Below are positions 24,458 to 31,727 of a stretch of DNA of 34,213 bases, one piece after another. The first letter of the stretch is position 1, and every line of letters begins with the position of its first letter. A model generated the notes under the pieces. That model did not search any database. It saw only the letters and a list, made by a program, of their open reading frames with translations, and was not told the origin of the DNA. Origin of the DNA: Gordonia tangerina (GTDB taxonomy: Bacteria; Actinomycetota; Actinomycetes; Mycobacteriales; Mycobacteriaceae); the NCBI RefSeq assembly GCF_021556435.1, contig NZ_JAKGCU010000037.1, forward strand, positions 1-34,213, read 5' to 3'. Position numbers and translations under genes: made by a program.

Positions 24458-24717
24458 CCTACGTCTGGATCACCGTCAGCGTGCTGCTGATGATCGCCGC
24501 GGTGTTGACCACGGTTCGGGTGTTGCGCGGACCGTCGTCGCTGGATCGGCTGGTCGCACTCGACACCATGATCGCCCTGTGCATGTGTGGCCTCGCCGCC
24601 TGGGCGGCCTACAGTCGCGACTCGACGGTGGTCCCGGCGATCGTCGCGCTGAGCTTGTTGAGCTTCACCGGTTCGGTGGCCATCGCACGTTTCCGGGTGA
24701 GGGACGACGAGACATGA
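24454..24717 (+). CDS. mrpF: Mrp antiporter subunit F
   Basis: The 87-residue subunit has three transmembrane helices and the MrpF signature 'RVLRGPSSLDRLVALDTM', with the conserved Asp-Arg and Asp residues in the region linking helices 1 and 2. Length fits the family. The ATG overlaps the mrpE stop (ATGA), and its own stop overlaps mrpG in the same way. Confidence 0.93.
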   Translation: MTYVWITVSVLLMIAAVLTTVRVLRGPSSLDRLVALDTMIALCMCGLAAWAAYSRDSTVVPAIVALSLLSFTGSVAIARFRVRDDET

Positions 24718-25046
24718 TCGGCGACATCATCTCCTCGGTGTTCCTGGTACTCGGTGCAGCATTGGCGCTGACCACCGCCATCGGCATGCTGCGGTTCAAG
24801 GACACGCTGAGCCGCATGCACGCCTCCACCAAGCCACAGACCTTCGGGTTGCTGCTGATGCTCATCGGCGCGATGATCCGGCTCGGCCAGCACGTCGACG
24901 TCGGCATGCTGGTGCTGGCCGGACTGTTCGCGCTGATGACCGCCCCGGTGATCGCCCACCGCATCGGCCGATTGGTGTACCAGGAGCAACGCGCCCGCGA
25001 CGGACTGCTCAGTCGCGACGACATGGAGAACCCGGCACAGGACTAG
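24714..25046 (+). CDS. mrpG: Mrp antiporter subunit G
   Basis: The 110-residue subunit has three membrane helices and the MrpG signature 'IGMLRFKDTLSRMHASTKPQTFG' after helix 1. It is the last gene of the operon and completes the A(B)CDEFG set. It ends in a hydrophilic tail. A large palindrome lies 44 nt after the stop. Confidence 0.93.
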   Translation: MIGDIISSVFLVLGAALALTTAIGMLRFKDTLSRMHASTKPQTFGLLLMLIGAMIRLGQHVDVGMLVLAGLFALMTAPVIAHRIGRLVYQEQRARDGLLSRDDMENPAQD

Positions 25047-25090
25047 CGTGGCGGTCGGCTCGCGCCCCGATCCTCGGATGGGTCTGCCAG

Positions 25091-25135
25091 AGTGCCGTAG
25101 ATCTGAGTCACCTGGTGACCCAAATCAACGGCACT
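25091..25135. terminator. Large palindrome between convergent mrpG and ligase genes
   Basis: The left arm at 25091-25112 and right arm at 25114-25135 are 22-nt reverse complements with a few mismatches, around a single central T. Outer AGTGCCGT/ACGGCACT and inner GTCACC/GGTGAC segments are perfect. It lies between two convergent operons and most likely stops transcription from both. No T run. Confidence 0.7.
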
Positions 25136-25174
25136 TTCGCCGCCGGCGGGGAGTGCGGGGGTTGCGGCGAGTGG

Positions 25175-26299
25175 TCACGACAGCTCGGTGACCACCGACC
25201 GGACCACCTCGCGCAAGTCGCGGGTTTCGCGGTAGGCGTGGCGTTGACGCTGATAGCTCGCGCCGTGCGCAGCGATGTCGGCGACGTGCGCGAGCTCGGT
25301 GGCACAGTTGAGGTCGCGGGCGATGGGTTGCAGCCGCGTCAGCAGGTCGCCGAGATCGTCGGTGACGAGCCGTTCGGAGCAGTCGGAATCGAGGATGACG
25401 ATGGCGTCGAGACCGTACCGGGCAGCGCGCCACTTGTTCTCCTGCACCAGCCACGGCGCCATCTGCGGCAACGTCTCCCCGGCCGCCAACCGCCGATCCA
25501 GCTCGACCACCAGACAGTGGATCAACGCCACCACCGCGGCCAGGTCGGCGACGTTGGTCATACCGTCGCACACCCGCACCTCGATGGTGCCCAGATGGGG
25601 TGATGGCCGAATGTCCCACCGGATCTCGTTGATGTGGTCGATGATGCCGGTCATCTTCTGGTCGGCGACGAACGACTCGAACTCGGCCCAGGTCGCGAAC
25701 TGGAACGGCAATCCCGCAGTGGGCAGCTGCTGGAACATCATCGCGCGATTGCTCGCATATCCGGTGTCTCGCCCGGCCCACATCGGCGACGACGCCGACA
25801 AGGCCAGCAGATGCGGGTAGTAGTTCAGCAGGGCGCCGAGGATCGGTAACACCTTGTCGCGGTGACTGATCCCCACGTGCACGTGGACCCCCCAGATCAG
25901 CATCTGCCGCCCCCACCACTGGGTGCGTTCGATCAGTTCGGCGTACCGATGACCTTCGGTGAGCAGTTGGGTCGACCATTGGGCGAAGGGGTGAGTACCC
26001 GCCCCGTAGAGGTCGACGCCCAACGCTTCGGTGTGCTCGCGCACCGAAGCCAGCGTCTCGGTCAGATCCGCCATCGCCTCCGGGGTGTCTCGGCAGATGC
26101 CGGTGACGATCTCGACGGTGTTGCGCAGCAACTCCTTGTGCACCTTGTCCCGCCGGGCCGGGCAATGCTCCGATACGCGCGTGAACAGGTCCGCGGCCGA
26201 ATTCGACAGGTCACCGGACACCTTGTCGGTGAGCGCGAACTCCCATTCCACGCCCAGCGACGGTGTCGGTGAACCGTTGAACTCGATGGGGGTGACCAT
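25175..26299 (-). CDS. Carboxylate-amine ligase, glutamate-cysteine ligase (GCS2/YbdK) family
   Basis: The 374-residue ATP-dependent ligase belongs to the GCS2 (YbdK-like) family. It has the N-terminal 'SLGVEWEFAL' with metal-binding Glu, the 'IWGVHVHVGI' motif near the middle, and 'GTIEVRVCD' with the following active-site region. Such enzymes make gamma-glutamyl or other amide bonds. Mycobacteriales use mycothiol rather than glutathione as main thiol, so the in vivo product is open. Its M. tuberculosis counterpart by position is Rv0433. GTG at 26302 directly precedes the ATG at 26299; no strong ribosome-binding site distinguishes them. It is the last gene of a minus-strand group with sodC. 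Confidence 0.85.
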   Translation of the reverse strand: MVTPIEFNGSPTPSLGVEWEFALTDKVSGDLSNSAADLFTRVSEHCPARRDKVHKELLRNTVEIVTGICRDTPEAMADLTETLASVREHTEALGVDLYGAGTHPFAQWSTQLLTEGHRYAELIERTQWWGRQMLIWGVHVHVGISHRDKVLPILGALLNYYPHLLALSASSPMWAGRDTGYASNRAMMFQQLPTAGLPFQFATWAEFESFVADQKMTGIIDHINEIRWDIRPSPHLGTIEVRVCDGMTNVADLAAVVALIHCLVVELDRRLAAGETLPQMAPWLVQENKWRAARYGLDAIVILDSDCSERLVTDDLGDLLTRLQPIARDLNCATELAHVADIAAHGASYQRQRHAYRETRDLREVVRSVVTELS

Positions 26300-26353
26300 C
26301 ACAACAGCCCGGTGGAGCGCACGTCAGTGCCGATCGGGGTCAGCGGGTCCGCG

Positions 26354-27022
26354 TCACTCGTGCGCTTCGATGACGCCACAGGCCACACGGCTGCCCGCGT
26401 CACCGGTCGACATCGTCTGCTCGTCCGGGGCAGGCGCGTAGCGGGTCGGGATGTTGGCGAAGTTGTCGGCGCCCTCGTGAATGATGATCGACTTGCCGAC
26501 GATCTGCTCGAGGTTCACCGAGTCGGTGGTGGTGACGGTCTCCGCCGTGCCGTCCTCGAGCACATTGAGTGAGACCAGATCACCGCTGGCCGGGTGGCCG
26601 GTGTTGCCGTCGACCTGCAGATGCCCCCCGGCGCTGGAGAATGCGCTGTCGCCGCCGGTCTCGCAGACCCCGTTCTCGTGGATGTGCATGCCGTGGAAGC
26701 CTGCCTCGATACCGCTGTCGGCGCTGAGCCGCACGGTGACCTTGACCGACGACCCGCTGGGCTCGAAGGTGGCCTCGCCGACGTCCTCGCCCTGATCGTC
26801 GACGAGTCGTGCGGTGGCGTCCTCCTCGGGCGACTGCCCGATGCCGTCGGCGTCGTCGACCTCGCCGGGGGGCGCCTGATTGCCGGTCACCACCGAGGGA
26901 GTGGTGCCGGGTACGTCGGTGGGCGGCTCGTCGGGAGTGCAGCCGGCCAGCACTGCGCCGGCGATACCGGCCGAGGCGAGCACGGCGAGCGTGCGGCGAA
27001 TCTGAAGCTTACTGGCGGTCAT
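26354..27022 (-). CDS. sodC: Superoxide dismutase SodC, lipoprotein of Cu-only type
   Basis: The 222-residue protein has a lipoprotein signal with lipobox 'AVLAGC' (Cys28), an acidic Pro/Thr-rich linker, and a Cu/Zn-superoxide dismutase domain from about residue 70. Likely copper ligands are His113, His115 ('HGMHIHENG'), His134 ('AGGHLQ') and His182 ('IIIHEGADNF'). The zinc loop is short ('VDGNTGHPASGDL') and lacks the full set of zinc ligands, as in M. tuberculosis SodC, which is known to work without zinc. It protects the envelope from superoxide. It matches Rv0432 in position and layout. The ATG is preceded by AAGGAG in suitable spacing. Confidence 0.92.
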   Translation of the reverse strand: MTASKLQIRRTLAVLASAGIAGAVLAGCTPDEPPTDVPGTTPSVVTGNQAPPGEVDDADGIGQSPEEDATARLVDDQGEDVGEATFEPSGSSVKVTVRLSADSGIEAGFHGMHIHENGVCETGGDSAFSSAGGHLQVDGNTGHPASGDLVSLNVLEDGTAETVTTTDSVNLEQIVGKSIIIHEGADNFANIPTRYAPAPDEQTMSTGDAGSRVACGVIEAHE

Positions 27023-27090
27023 GTCACTCCTTGATCGTCAACGGGCCGAAATCTGTGGGTGCTCATCGGAGTTCGTGGTCATCGGGTTCG

Positions 27091-27123
27091 CGGGTGTGGT
27101 GACCACCCCTCGGATCGTCGAGG
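27091..27123. terminator. Small hairpins between the LytR_C gene and sodC
   Basis: GTGGT-G-ACCAC (27096-27106) and CCTCG-GATCGT-CGAGG (27108-27123) are two adjacent short dyads in the 105-bp gap. Transcription here runs right to left, so they lie after the LytR_C gene and before sodC. They may reduce read-through. Evidence is weak because the arms are only 5 bp. Confidence 0.3.
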
Positions 27124-27127
27124 GAGA

Positions 27128-27622
27128 TCACCGCGTGACCACGATGACAGGCATACCGTCCGGGCATTGGGTGAACGACGACGGACGCGGGTCGACACTG
27201 GCGTCACCGCCGAGCGCATCCGCGACCTCTTCGGCCGCCGACTGCTGTCCGGTGTCGTAGAAGATGGTGTTCTCGGTGATCGACGCGGTCGACAGGTTCC
27301 CCGGTTCGTCGGTCTGGAAACCTGCGGCCTGCAACGATTCGGTGATGTCGGCGGCCAGACCCGAGATCGACCCGGCGTTGAAGACGCACAATTGTGGCGT
27401 ATCGGCCGATGCCGTCGCCGACGACGAGGCGGCCGCGCTCGCCGACGACTGCGTCGTCGCGCTGGTGGCCTGGCTCTGCGCCGCCTCCAATTCCTGCTCC
27501 GGATCATCGCCGCTGGTGGCCGCGGAGTGCCAGCCCAGGCCGAGAAAGACAATGGCCACGGCCAGCAACATCATCGCCCCCGCCCGCAGCGGCAGGCGAC
27601 TCGGCTCGTGATCAGCGTTCAT
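27128..27622 (-). CDS. LytR_C domain membrane protein
   Basis: The 164-residue protein has a short cytosolic N-terminus, one transmembrane helix around residues 13-35 ('LRAGAMMLLAVAIVFLGLGW'), and a Ser/Ala/Thr-rich linker. A LytR_C domain ('LCVFNAGSISGLAADITESLQAAGF', then 'TIFYDTGQQSAAEEVADALGG') follows. The domain is often found at the end of LytR-CpsA-Psr cell-wall ligases, but here it stands alone, as in Rv0431. A GTG at 27625 directly precedes the ATG at 27622. TAAGGT just upstream could be a -10 for a nearly leaderless message. Function in the envelope is inferred. Confidence 0.83.
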   Translation of the reverse strand: MNADHEPSRLPLRAGAMMLLAVAIVFLGLGWHSAATSGDDPEQELEAAQSQATSATTQSSASAAASSSATASADTPQLCVFNAGSISGLAADITESLQAAGFQTDEPGNLSTASITENTIFYDTGQQSAAEEVADALGGDASVDPRPSSFTQCPDGMPVIVVTR

Positions 27623-27691
27623 CACCGAGAACCTTACTTCACATCCGATGACGGGCCCGTCACGGTCACGGGAGTCACCGACGTGGTCGGG

Positions 27692-28054
27692 TCAGGTGAT
27701 CTCGAAGCCCAGGCGACGCGCCGCGCGGGCCTTCTGGCGCGACGCCCGCAGCCGGCGCAGCCGCTTGACCAGCATCGGGTCGGCGGCCAGCGCCTCGGGG
27801 CGATCGACGAGCGCGTTGAGCACCTGGTAGTACCGGGTTGCCGAGAGTCCGAAGAGCTCCTTGATGGCTTCTTCTTTGGCCCCGGCGTACTTCCACCACT
27901 GCCGTTCGAACGACAGGATGTCGTGGTCGCGACGGGACAGCCCGTCCGGCCCGACCTCGTGCGGATCGACAGGGTTCGTCGTCTGTTCGGCGGATGAATC
28001 TGCGGGTGTGGGTTGATCGCCCTGCTTCTGGCTTCGCGCAGCTGCGCCGTCCAT
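27692..28054 (-). CDS. DUF3263 protein
   Basis: The 120-residue basic protein has a disordered N-terminal 40 residues followed by the DUF3263 domain: 'LSRRDHDILSFERQWWKYAGAKEEAIKELFGLSATRYYQVLNALVDRPEAL'. This contains a probable helix-turn-helix ('KEEAIKELFGLSATRYYQVLN') and an Arg-rich C-terminus, so DNA binding is plausible. Family function is not established. It matches Rv0430 in position and size. The start follows GAGGGAG by a good distance. It leads the minus-strand group toward sodC and is divergent from def. Confidence 0.87.
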   Translation of the reverse strand: MDGAAARSQKQGDQPTPADSSAEQTTNPVDPHEVGPDGLSRRDHDILSFERQWWKYAGAKEEAIKELFGLSATRYYQVLNALVDRPEALAADPMLVKRLRRLRASRQKARAARRLGFEIT

Positions 28055-28125
28055 CTCGCTCCCTCAAGATCGCCTCGTGCACATCACATCACCGCTCGCC
28101 CGGCGGGCGCTACCCCCGCCCCACA

Positions 28126-28146
28126 CCGGTCGACACCACCGACCGG
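28126..28146. promoter_or_regulatory. Inverted repeat in the DUF3263-def gap
   Basis: CCGGTCG-ACACCAC-CGACCGG has perfect 7-bp arms with a 7-nt centre. It lies in the 218-bp gap between divergent genes, next to another dyad CGCCCG-G-CGGGCG (28097-28109). It could be an operator or an RNA hairpin in the 5' leader of the DUF3263 operon; the sequence does not decide. Confidence 0.35.
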
Positions 28147-28259
28147 ATCCTCGAGGCCCGGACAAATCACAGCAATGTGGTTCGCTGATCATCTAACCAC
28201 GATCGGCGGCCCCGTTCGCGATGTGACTCGCCACGAGAAAGGGGCGTGGGGCCGCTGGG

Positions 28260-28272
28260 TAATCTGTCCCAC
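28260..28272 (+). promoter_or_regulatory. -10 box placing the def transcript start on its ATG
   Basis: TAATCT (28260-28265) is a strong -10 box, followed 7 nt later by the ATG of def at 28273. There is no Shine-Dalgarno between them and no convincing -35. This supports a leaderless message and the choice of ATG 28273 over the upstream GTG at 28246. Confidence 0.5.
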
Positions 28273-28887
28273 ATGGCAATTCTCCCGATCTGCATCGTCG
28301 GCGAACCGGTGCTGCACCATCCCACCGAGCTCGTCGAACTCGATGCCGACCGCCGCCCGTCGCCGGAATTGGTGACACTACTCGACGACATGTACGCAAC
28401 GATGGACGCTGCAAACGGGGTCGGGTTGGCCGCCAACCAGGTAGGGGTCGGCAAACGCATGTTCGTCTACGACTGCCCGGACGGTGAGCGCTACACCGCG
28501 ACGCGTCGCCGCGGCGAGGTGATCAATCCCATGCTGGAGACCTCGGAGATCCCGGAGACCATGCCCGATCCCGACGACGACGTCGAAGGGTGTCTGTCGG
28601 TGCCGGGTGAACAGTTCCCCACCGGCCGCGCGGACTGGGCCCGGGTCACCGGTGTCGACCGCAACGGCGACGAGGTGTCGATCGAGGGCAACGGATTCTT
28701 CGCGCGCATGTTGCAGCATGAGGTCGGTCATCTCGACGGGTTCCTGTACGTCGACGTGCTGATCGGACGCAACGCGCGGGCGGCCAAGAAGACCATCAAG
28801 CGCAATGGTTGGGGTGAACCCGGCCTGACCTGGCTCCCCGGCAGCGTCGACGATCCGTTCGGGCACGACGACGAAGACGACGACTGA
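28273..28887 (+). CDS. def: Peptide deformylase
   Basis: The 204-residue metalloenzyme removes the formyl group from the initiator methionine of new proteins. All three active-site motifs are present: GVGLAANQ (49-56), EGCLS with metal ligand Cys107 (105-109), and QHEVGH with His149, Glu150 and His153 (148-153). An acidic C-terminal tail extends beyond the catalytic core. It matches Rv0429c by position. The GNAT gene follows by 13 bp in the same direction. Confidence 0.96.
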   Translation: MAILPICIVGEPVLHHPTELVELDADRRPSPELVTLLDDMYATMDAANGVGLAANQVGVGKRMFVYDCPDGERYTATRRRGEVINPMLETSEIPETMPDPDDDVEGCLSVPGEQFPTGRADWARVTGVDRNGDEVSIEGNGFFARMLQHEVGHLDGFLYVDVLIGRNARAAKKTIKRNGWGEPGLTWLPGSVDDPFGHDDEDDD

Positions 28888-28900
28888 GCGACAACTCCCG

Positions 28901-29869
28901 GTGACGACACACCCGTCCGACGACCCGGCGTCCGGCCACCGCATCCCGTTCGTGGGTGACCGCGTCGTCATCCGATACCGTCTGGGCGACGCGACACCGG
29001 CCGATTGGCGCGGCGGTTCTGGTGCCGCACTGTCCGATGTCACCGGGGTGCTGCTCGACGACGGGGACCCGTTGGTCATCGACCGCGATGGCCCACAGCC
29101 GATCCCCCGCACGGCGGTGACCTCGATTCGCGTGCTGTCGCGGATGACGGTGCGCAACTCGCAGATCCGCAGTCTGGAGGCCGCGGCCGCGGCCGCCTGG
29201 CCGGGCACCGAATCGGCGATGCTCGACGGATGGTTGCTCCGCGCGGGCGGCGGATTCACCCGCCGCGCCAACTCGGCGGTGCCTCTCGAGTTCGGCGCGG
29301 GCACCGACGCGGCCACCATGTCGGCGCTGCGCGGTTGGTACGCGGAGCGCAACCTGCCGACGGTGGTGGCCATCCCCGAGCGGCTGCTCCCGGCGGGGCA
29401 GGTTGTCGGACAGCCGCTGGGCGACGAGATGCAGCTCCTGGCCGGTGATCTCGACGTGATCCACACAGAGCCGACAACCCCGGCCGAGCAGGTGGGGCTC
29501 GACGACTCACCGAGCCCGGCATGGCTGCATGCCTACCGGGGTCCCGACGTCGATCTGTCAGTCGCGACTGCTGTCGTCGGCGCGTCGGAGGGACCGGTGG
29601 TGTTCGCCTCGAGCGGCGACGGACCCGACGCGATCGGACGCGGCACCGTGACCGGGGGCACCGACGGCACTCGGTGGCTCGGCCTGACCGTATCGTCGGC
29701 GACTCCCGGCCAGGCCGATGCGGTGCTGGCGGCGCTGGTCGCGTGGGGCGCCGACCACGACGCGCAACGTGCTCATGTACTGGTGCACGCCGCCGATCGA
29801 ATCGCCGGCACCTGGTATCGGACGACGGGTTTCGGTCTGCATCACACCTCCCGCTATCTCGCCCTGTGA
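28901..29869 (+). CDS. GNAT-family N-acetyltransferase (Rv0428c type)
   Basis: The 322-residue protein has an N-terminal beta-rich domain of about 85 residues ('GDRVVIRYRLGD...GPQPIPRTAVTSIRVLS') followed by a GNAT-like region. The C-terminus has the late GNAT strand and helix ('HVLVHAADRIAGTWYRTTGFGLHHTSRYLAL'), including the 'W Y...GF' pattern typical of the fold. It probably moves an acetyl group from acetyl-CoA to an amine, substrate unknown. It matches Rv0428c by position and layout. GTG start 28901 is 13 bp after def, consistent with one operon. Confidence 0.82.
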   Translation: MTTHPSDDPASGHRIPFVGDRVVIRYRLGDATPADWRGGSGAALSDVTGVLLDDGDPLVIDRDGPQPIPRTAVTSIRVLSRMTVRNSQIRSLEAAAAAAWPGTESAMLDGWLLRAGGGFTRRANSAVPLEFGAGTDAATMSALRGWYAERNLPTVVAIPERLLPAGQVVGQPLGDEMQLLAGDLDVIHTEPTTPAEQVGLDDSPSPAWLHAYRGPDVDLSVATAVVGASEGPVVFASSGDGPDAIGRGTVTGGTDGTRWLGLTVSSATPGQADAVLAALVAWGADHDAQRAHVLVHAADRIAGTWYRTTGFGLHHTSRYLAL

Positions 29870-29891
29870 TCGAACGACTTAAGGTGAGCGC

Positions 29892-30350
29892 GTGACAAGG
29901 ACGAGGGTGGCGCGACGACGCACCATCGCGTCGGTCGTCGGGATCGTTCTCGCGATCGCCGCGGCGGTCCTCACCTGGTCGTTCGGCAGCTCCGACGACG
30001 CATCGCAGGCCCCCCGGGGTGTCGCGGGCAATGCCACGGCCACCGGAACGGTGGCAGCCGACATCCCCGACCACGTCATGGCGACCCTCGCTCTGATCGA
30101 CGCCGGCGAATGGCCGGAAGCGGCCGATGCACCCGGCACCCGCGGCGGTTCGGTCTTCCGCAACAACGAGGGCCTTCTGCCCGCTACGAGCGCCGGCGGA
30201 CGCATCGACTACCGCGAGTGGGACGTCAATCCCAAGGAACCCGGCCGCAGCCGCGACGCCGAGCGCATCGTGACCGGCAGCGATGGCAGCGCCTGGTACA
30301 CCGATGACCACTACCGCTCGTTCGTCCAGATCCGGGGACCGGACCAGTGA
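29892..30350 (+). CDS. Guanyl-specific ribonuclease (RNase Sa/N1-T1 family), membrane-anchored or secreted
   Basis: The 152-residue protein has a basic N-terminus and one hydrophobic segment (about 12-31), so it is exported or anchored. The remaining domain aligns by eye with Streptomyces RNase Sa: 'SVFRNNEGLLP' is the guanine-binding loop (with Glu93), Glu109 in 'DYREWDV' the general base, Arg121 and Arg125 the phosphate-binding arginines, and His140 in 'YTDDHYRSF' the general acid. The spacing Glu109-His140 (31) equals that of Glu54-His85 in RNase Sa. It cleaves RNA after guanosine. The GTG follows AAGGTGAG, and the stop overlaps the inhibitor gene (GTGA). No RNase Sa-type disulfide cysteines are present. 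Confidence 0.85.
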   Translation: MTRTRVARRRTIASVVGIVLAIAAAVLTWSFGSSDDASQAPRGVAGNATATGTVAADIPDHVMATLALIDAGEWPEAADAPGTRGGSVFRNNEGLLPATSAGGRIDYREWDVNPKEPGRSRDAERIVTGSDGSAWYTDDHYRSFVQIRGPDQ

Positions 30351-30880
30351 GTCCCGACGCAGCGCCCACACCCATCGGGGTGCGGCGGTTCCTGTTCGAC
30401 GCGGGGCGCGCCGGGCCGGTCGTCGGCGTCATCGCCGACGGAAACTGCCCGGCGATGCCCGCGCAGACTCGGCTACGGCATGTCGACGGCCGCGCAATGC
30501 CGTCGCTCAGCTCACTGCTCGACGAGTTCGCACGGGGGTGGGGTTTTCCGCCGCATTTCGGTCGTAACCGCGACGCCTTCGACGACTGCATGCGCGACCT
30601 CGATGCCGATGCCCCAACCGACGGCTCGCTCACGGCGCTGGTGACGGTGGTCGATCATGCAGAGAGCCTGTTGCGTCGCGACCCGGGTGACCTGCGATGG
30701 CTTGCCGATTCGCTGGTCTTCTATCGCGATCACTACCGTGACCGCGACACACCGTTGCCGTTCGCGATGATCCTGCTGACCCCACCGGCACTGACGAGCT
30801 GGGTGACGCAACGGTGGCACGACGCGGGGGCTGTGGTGGCCGAGATCGCACCCGACGCCGACGACGACACCGAGGACTGA
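30347..30880 (+). CDS. Barstar-family ribonuclease inhibitor
   Basis: The 177-residue protein contains a barstar core at about residues 45-150. 'HVDGRAMPSLSSLLDEFARG' matches the first strand and helix, and 'FPPHFGRNRDAFDDCMRDLD' the inhibitor's binding helix. Asp76 and Asp80 line up with barstar Asp35 and Asp39, which contact the active site of barnase. No signal peptide, so it acts in the cytoplasm, protecting the cell from the ribonuclease encoded just upstream. The N-terminal 40 residues and acidic C-terminus are extensions. GTG start overlaps the ribonuclease stop, which suggests coupled synthesis; xthA follows after 3 bp. Confidence 0.85.
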   Translation: MSPDAAPTPIGVRRFLFDAGRAGPVVGVIADGNCPAMPAQTRLRHVDGRAMPSLSSLLDEFARGWGFPPHFGRNRDAFDDCMRDLDADAPTDGSLTALVTVVDHAESLLRRDPGDLRWLADSLVFYRDHYRDRDTPLPFAMILLTPPALTSWVTQRWHDAGAVVAEIAPDADDDTED

Positions 30881-30883
30881 CTG

Positions 30884-31669
30884 ATGCGCATCGCCACCTG
30901 GAATGTGAACTCGATCCGCGCCCGTTCGGAGAGCGTGGTCGGCTGGCTGGAACGCAACGACGTTGACGTGCTGGCGATGCAGGAGACCAAGTGCCGCGAC
31001 GACGAGTTCCCGGTGATGAGTTTCCTGGCCGCCGGCTACGACGTCGCACACATCGGCACCGGCGGCTTCAACGGCGTCGCGATCGCCTCACGGATCGGGC
31101 TCGACGAGGTCGAGACCGGCTTCGAGGGGCAGCCGTCGTTCGGCGCCGAGTACACCACGCCCGCACGGGAGGCACGCGCGATCTCGGCCCGCTGCGGCGA
31201 CGTCCGGGTGTGGAGTCTGTATGTGCCCAACGGCCGGGCCCTCGACGATCCGCATTACCGGTACAAACTCGACTGGCTGGCGAAGCTGCGCGACATCTCG
31301 TCGTTGTGGCTGGCGCATGATCCGGCCGCCCAGGTGGTGCTGGCCGGCGACTGGAATGTGGTCCCGACCGACGATGACGTCTGGGACCCCACAGCGTTCG
31401 AGGGACACACCCACGTCTCCGACGTCGAGCGTGCCGCCATCCAGGCCATCGGTGATGTGGGCTTCCGCGACTCGGCACTCCCCTACGCCGACGGTTACAC
31501 CTTCTGGGACTACACGCAGTTGCGTTTCCCGCGTGACGAGGGCATGCGGATCGACTATCTGCTGTGTTCACCGGCGTTCGACGATCGGGTGCGCGGCGCC
31601 TGGGTGGACCGCGAGGCACGCAAGGGCAAGGGCGCCAGCGACCACGCGCCGGTGGTCCTGGAGTTCTGA
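30884..31669 (+). CDS. xthA: Exodeoxyribonuclease III (AP endonuclease)
   Basis: The 261-residue enzyme of the exonuclease III/APE1 family cuts DNA at abasic sites in base-excision repair. It has 'MRIATWNVNSIRAR' (Asn7), 'LAMQETKC' with metal ligand Glu34, 'SLYVPNGRA' with Tyr, 'LAGDWNVVPT' with Asp and Asn, 'RIDYLLCSP' and the terminal 'GASDHAPVVLEF' with the catalytic Asp-His. It is full length. It lies 3 bp after the barstar gene and so is cotranscribed with it. Matches Rv0427c by position. Confidence 0.95.
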   Translation: MRIATWNVNSIRARSESVVGWLERNDVDVLAMQETKCRDDEFPVMSFLAAGYDVAHIGTGGFNGVAIASRIGLDEVETGFEGQPSFGAEYTTPAREARAISARCGDVRVWSLYVPNGRALDDPHYRYKLDWLAKLRDISSLWLAHDPAAQVVLAGDWNVVPTDDDVWDPTAFEGHTHVSDVERAAIQAIGDVGFRDSALPYADGYTFWDYTQLRFPRDEGMRIDYLLCSPAFDDRVRGAWVDREARKGKGASDHAPVVLEF

Positions 31670-31708
31670 TTGCTCGGCCGGTCATGGGCCTGCCTCCGAT
31701 CTGGATGC

Positions 31709-31727
31709 TTAGGTTAGGCTGCACGCA
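31709..31727 (+). promoter_or_regulatory. IdeR (iron) box overlapping promoter and start codon
   Basis: TTAGGTTAGGCTGCACGCA matches the 19-bp mycobacterial IdeR consensus at 14 positions, including the first 12 without error; the right half is poor. TAGGCT (31715-31720) also serves as a -10 box, with the ATG at 31727 lying 7 nt after it. Iron-loaded IdeR bound here would block transcription, so the next two genes should be switched on in iron shortage. Confidence 0.7.

Noticed and set aside
29892..30880. Insertion of the RNase-barstar pair by a recent mobile element
   Set aside because: No transposase, inverted ends or target duplications flank the pair, and base composition resembles its neighbours.
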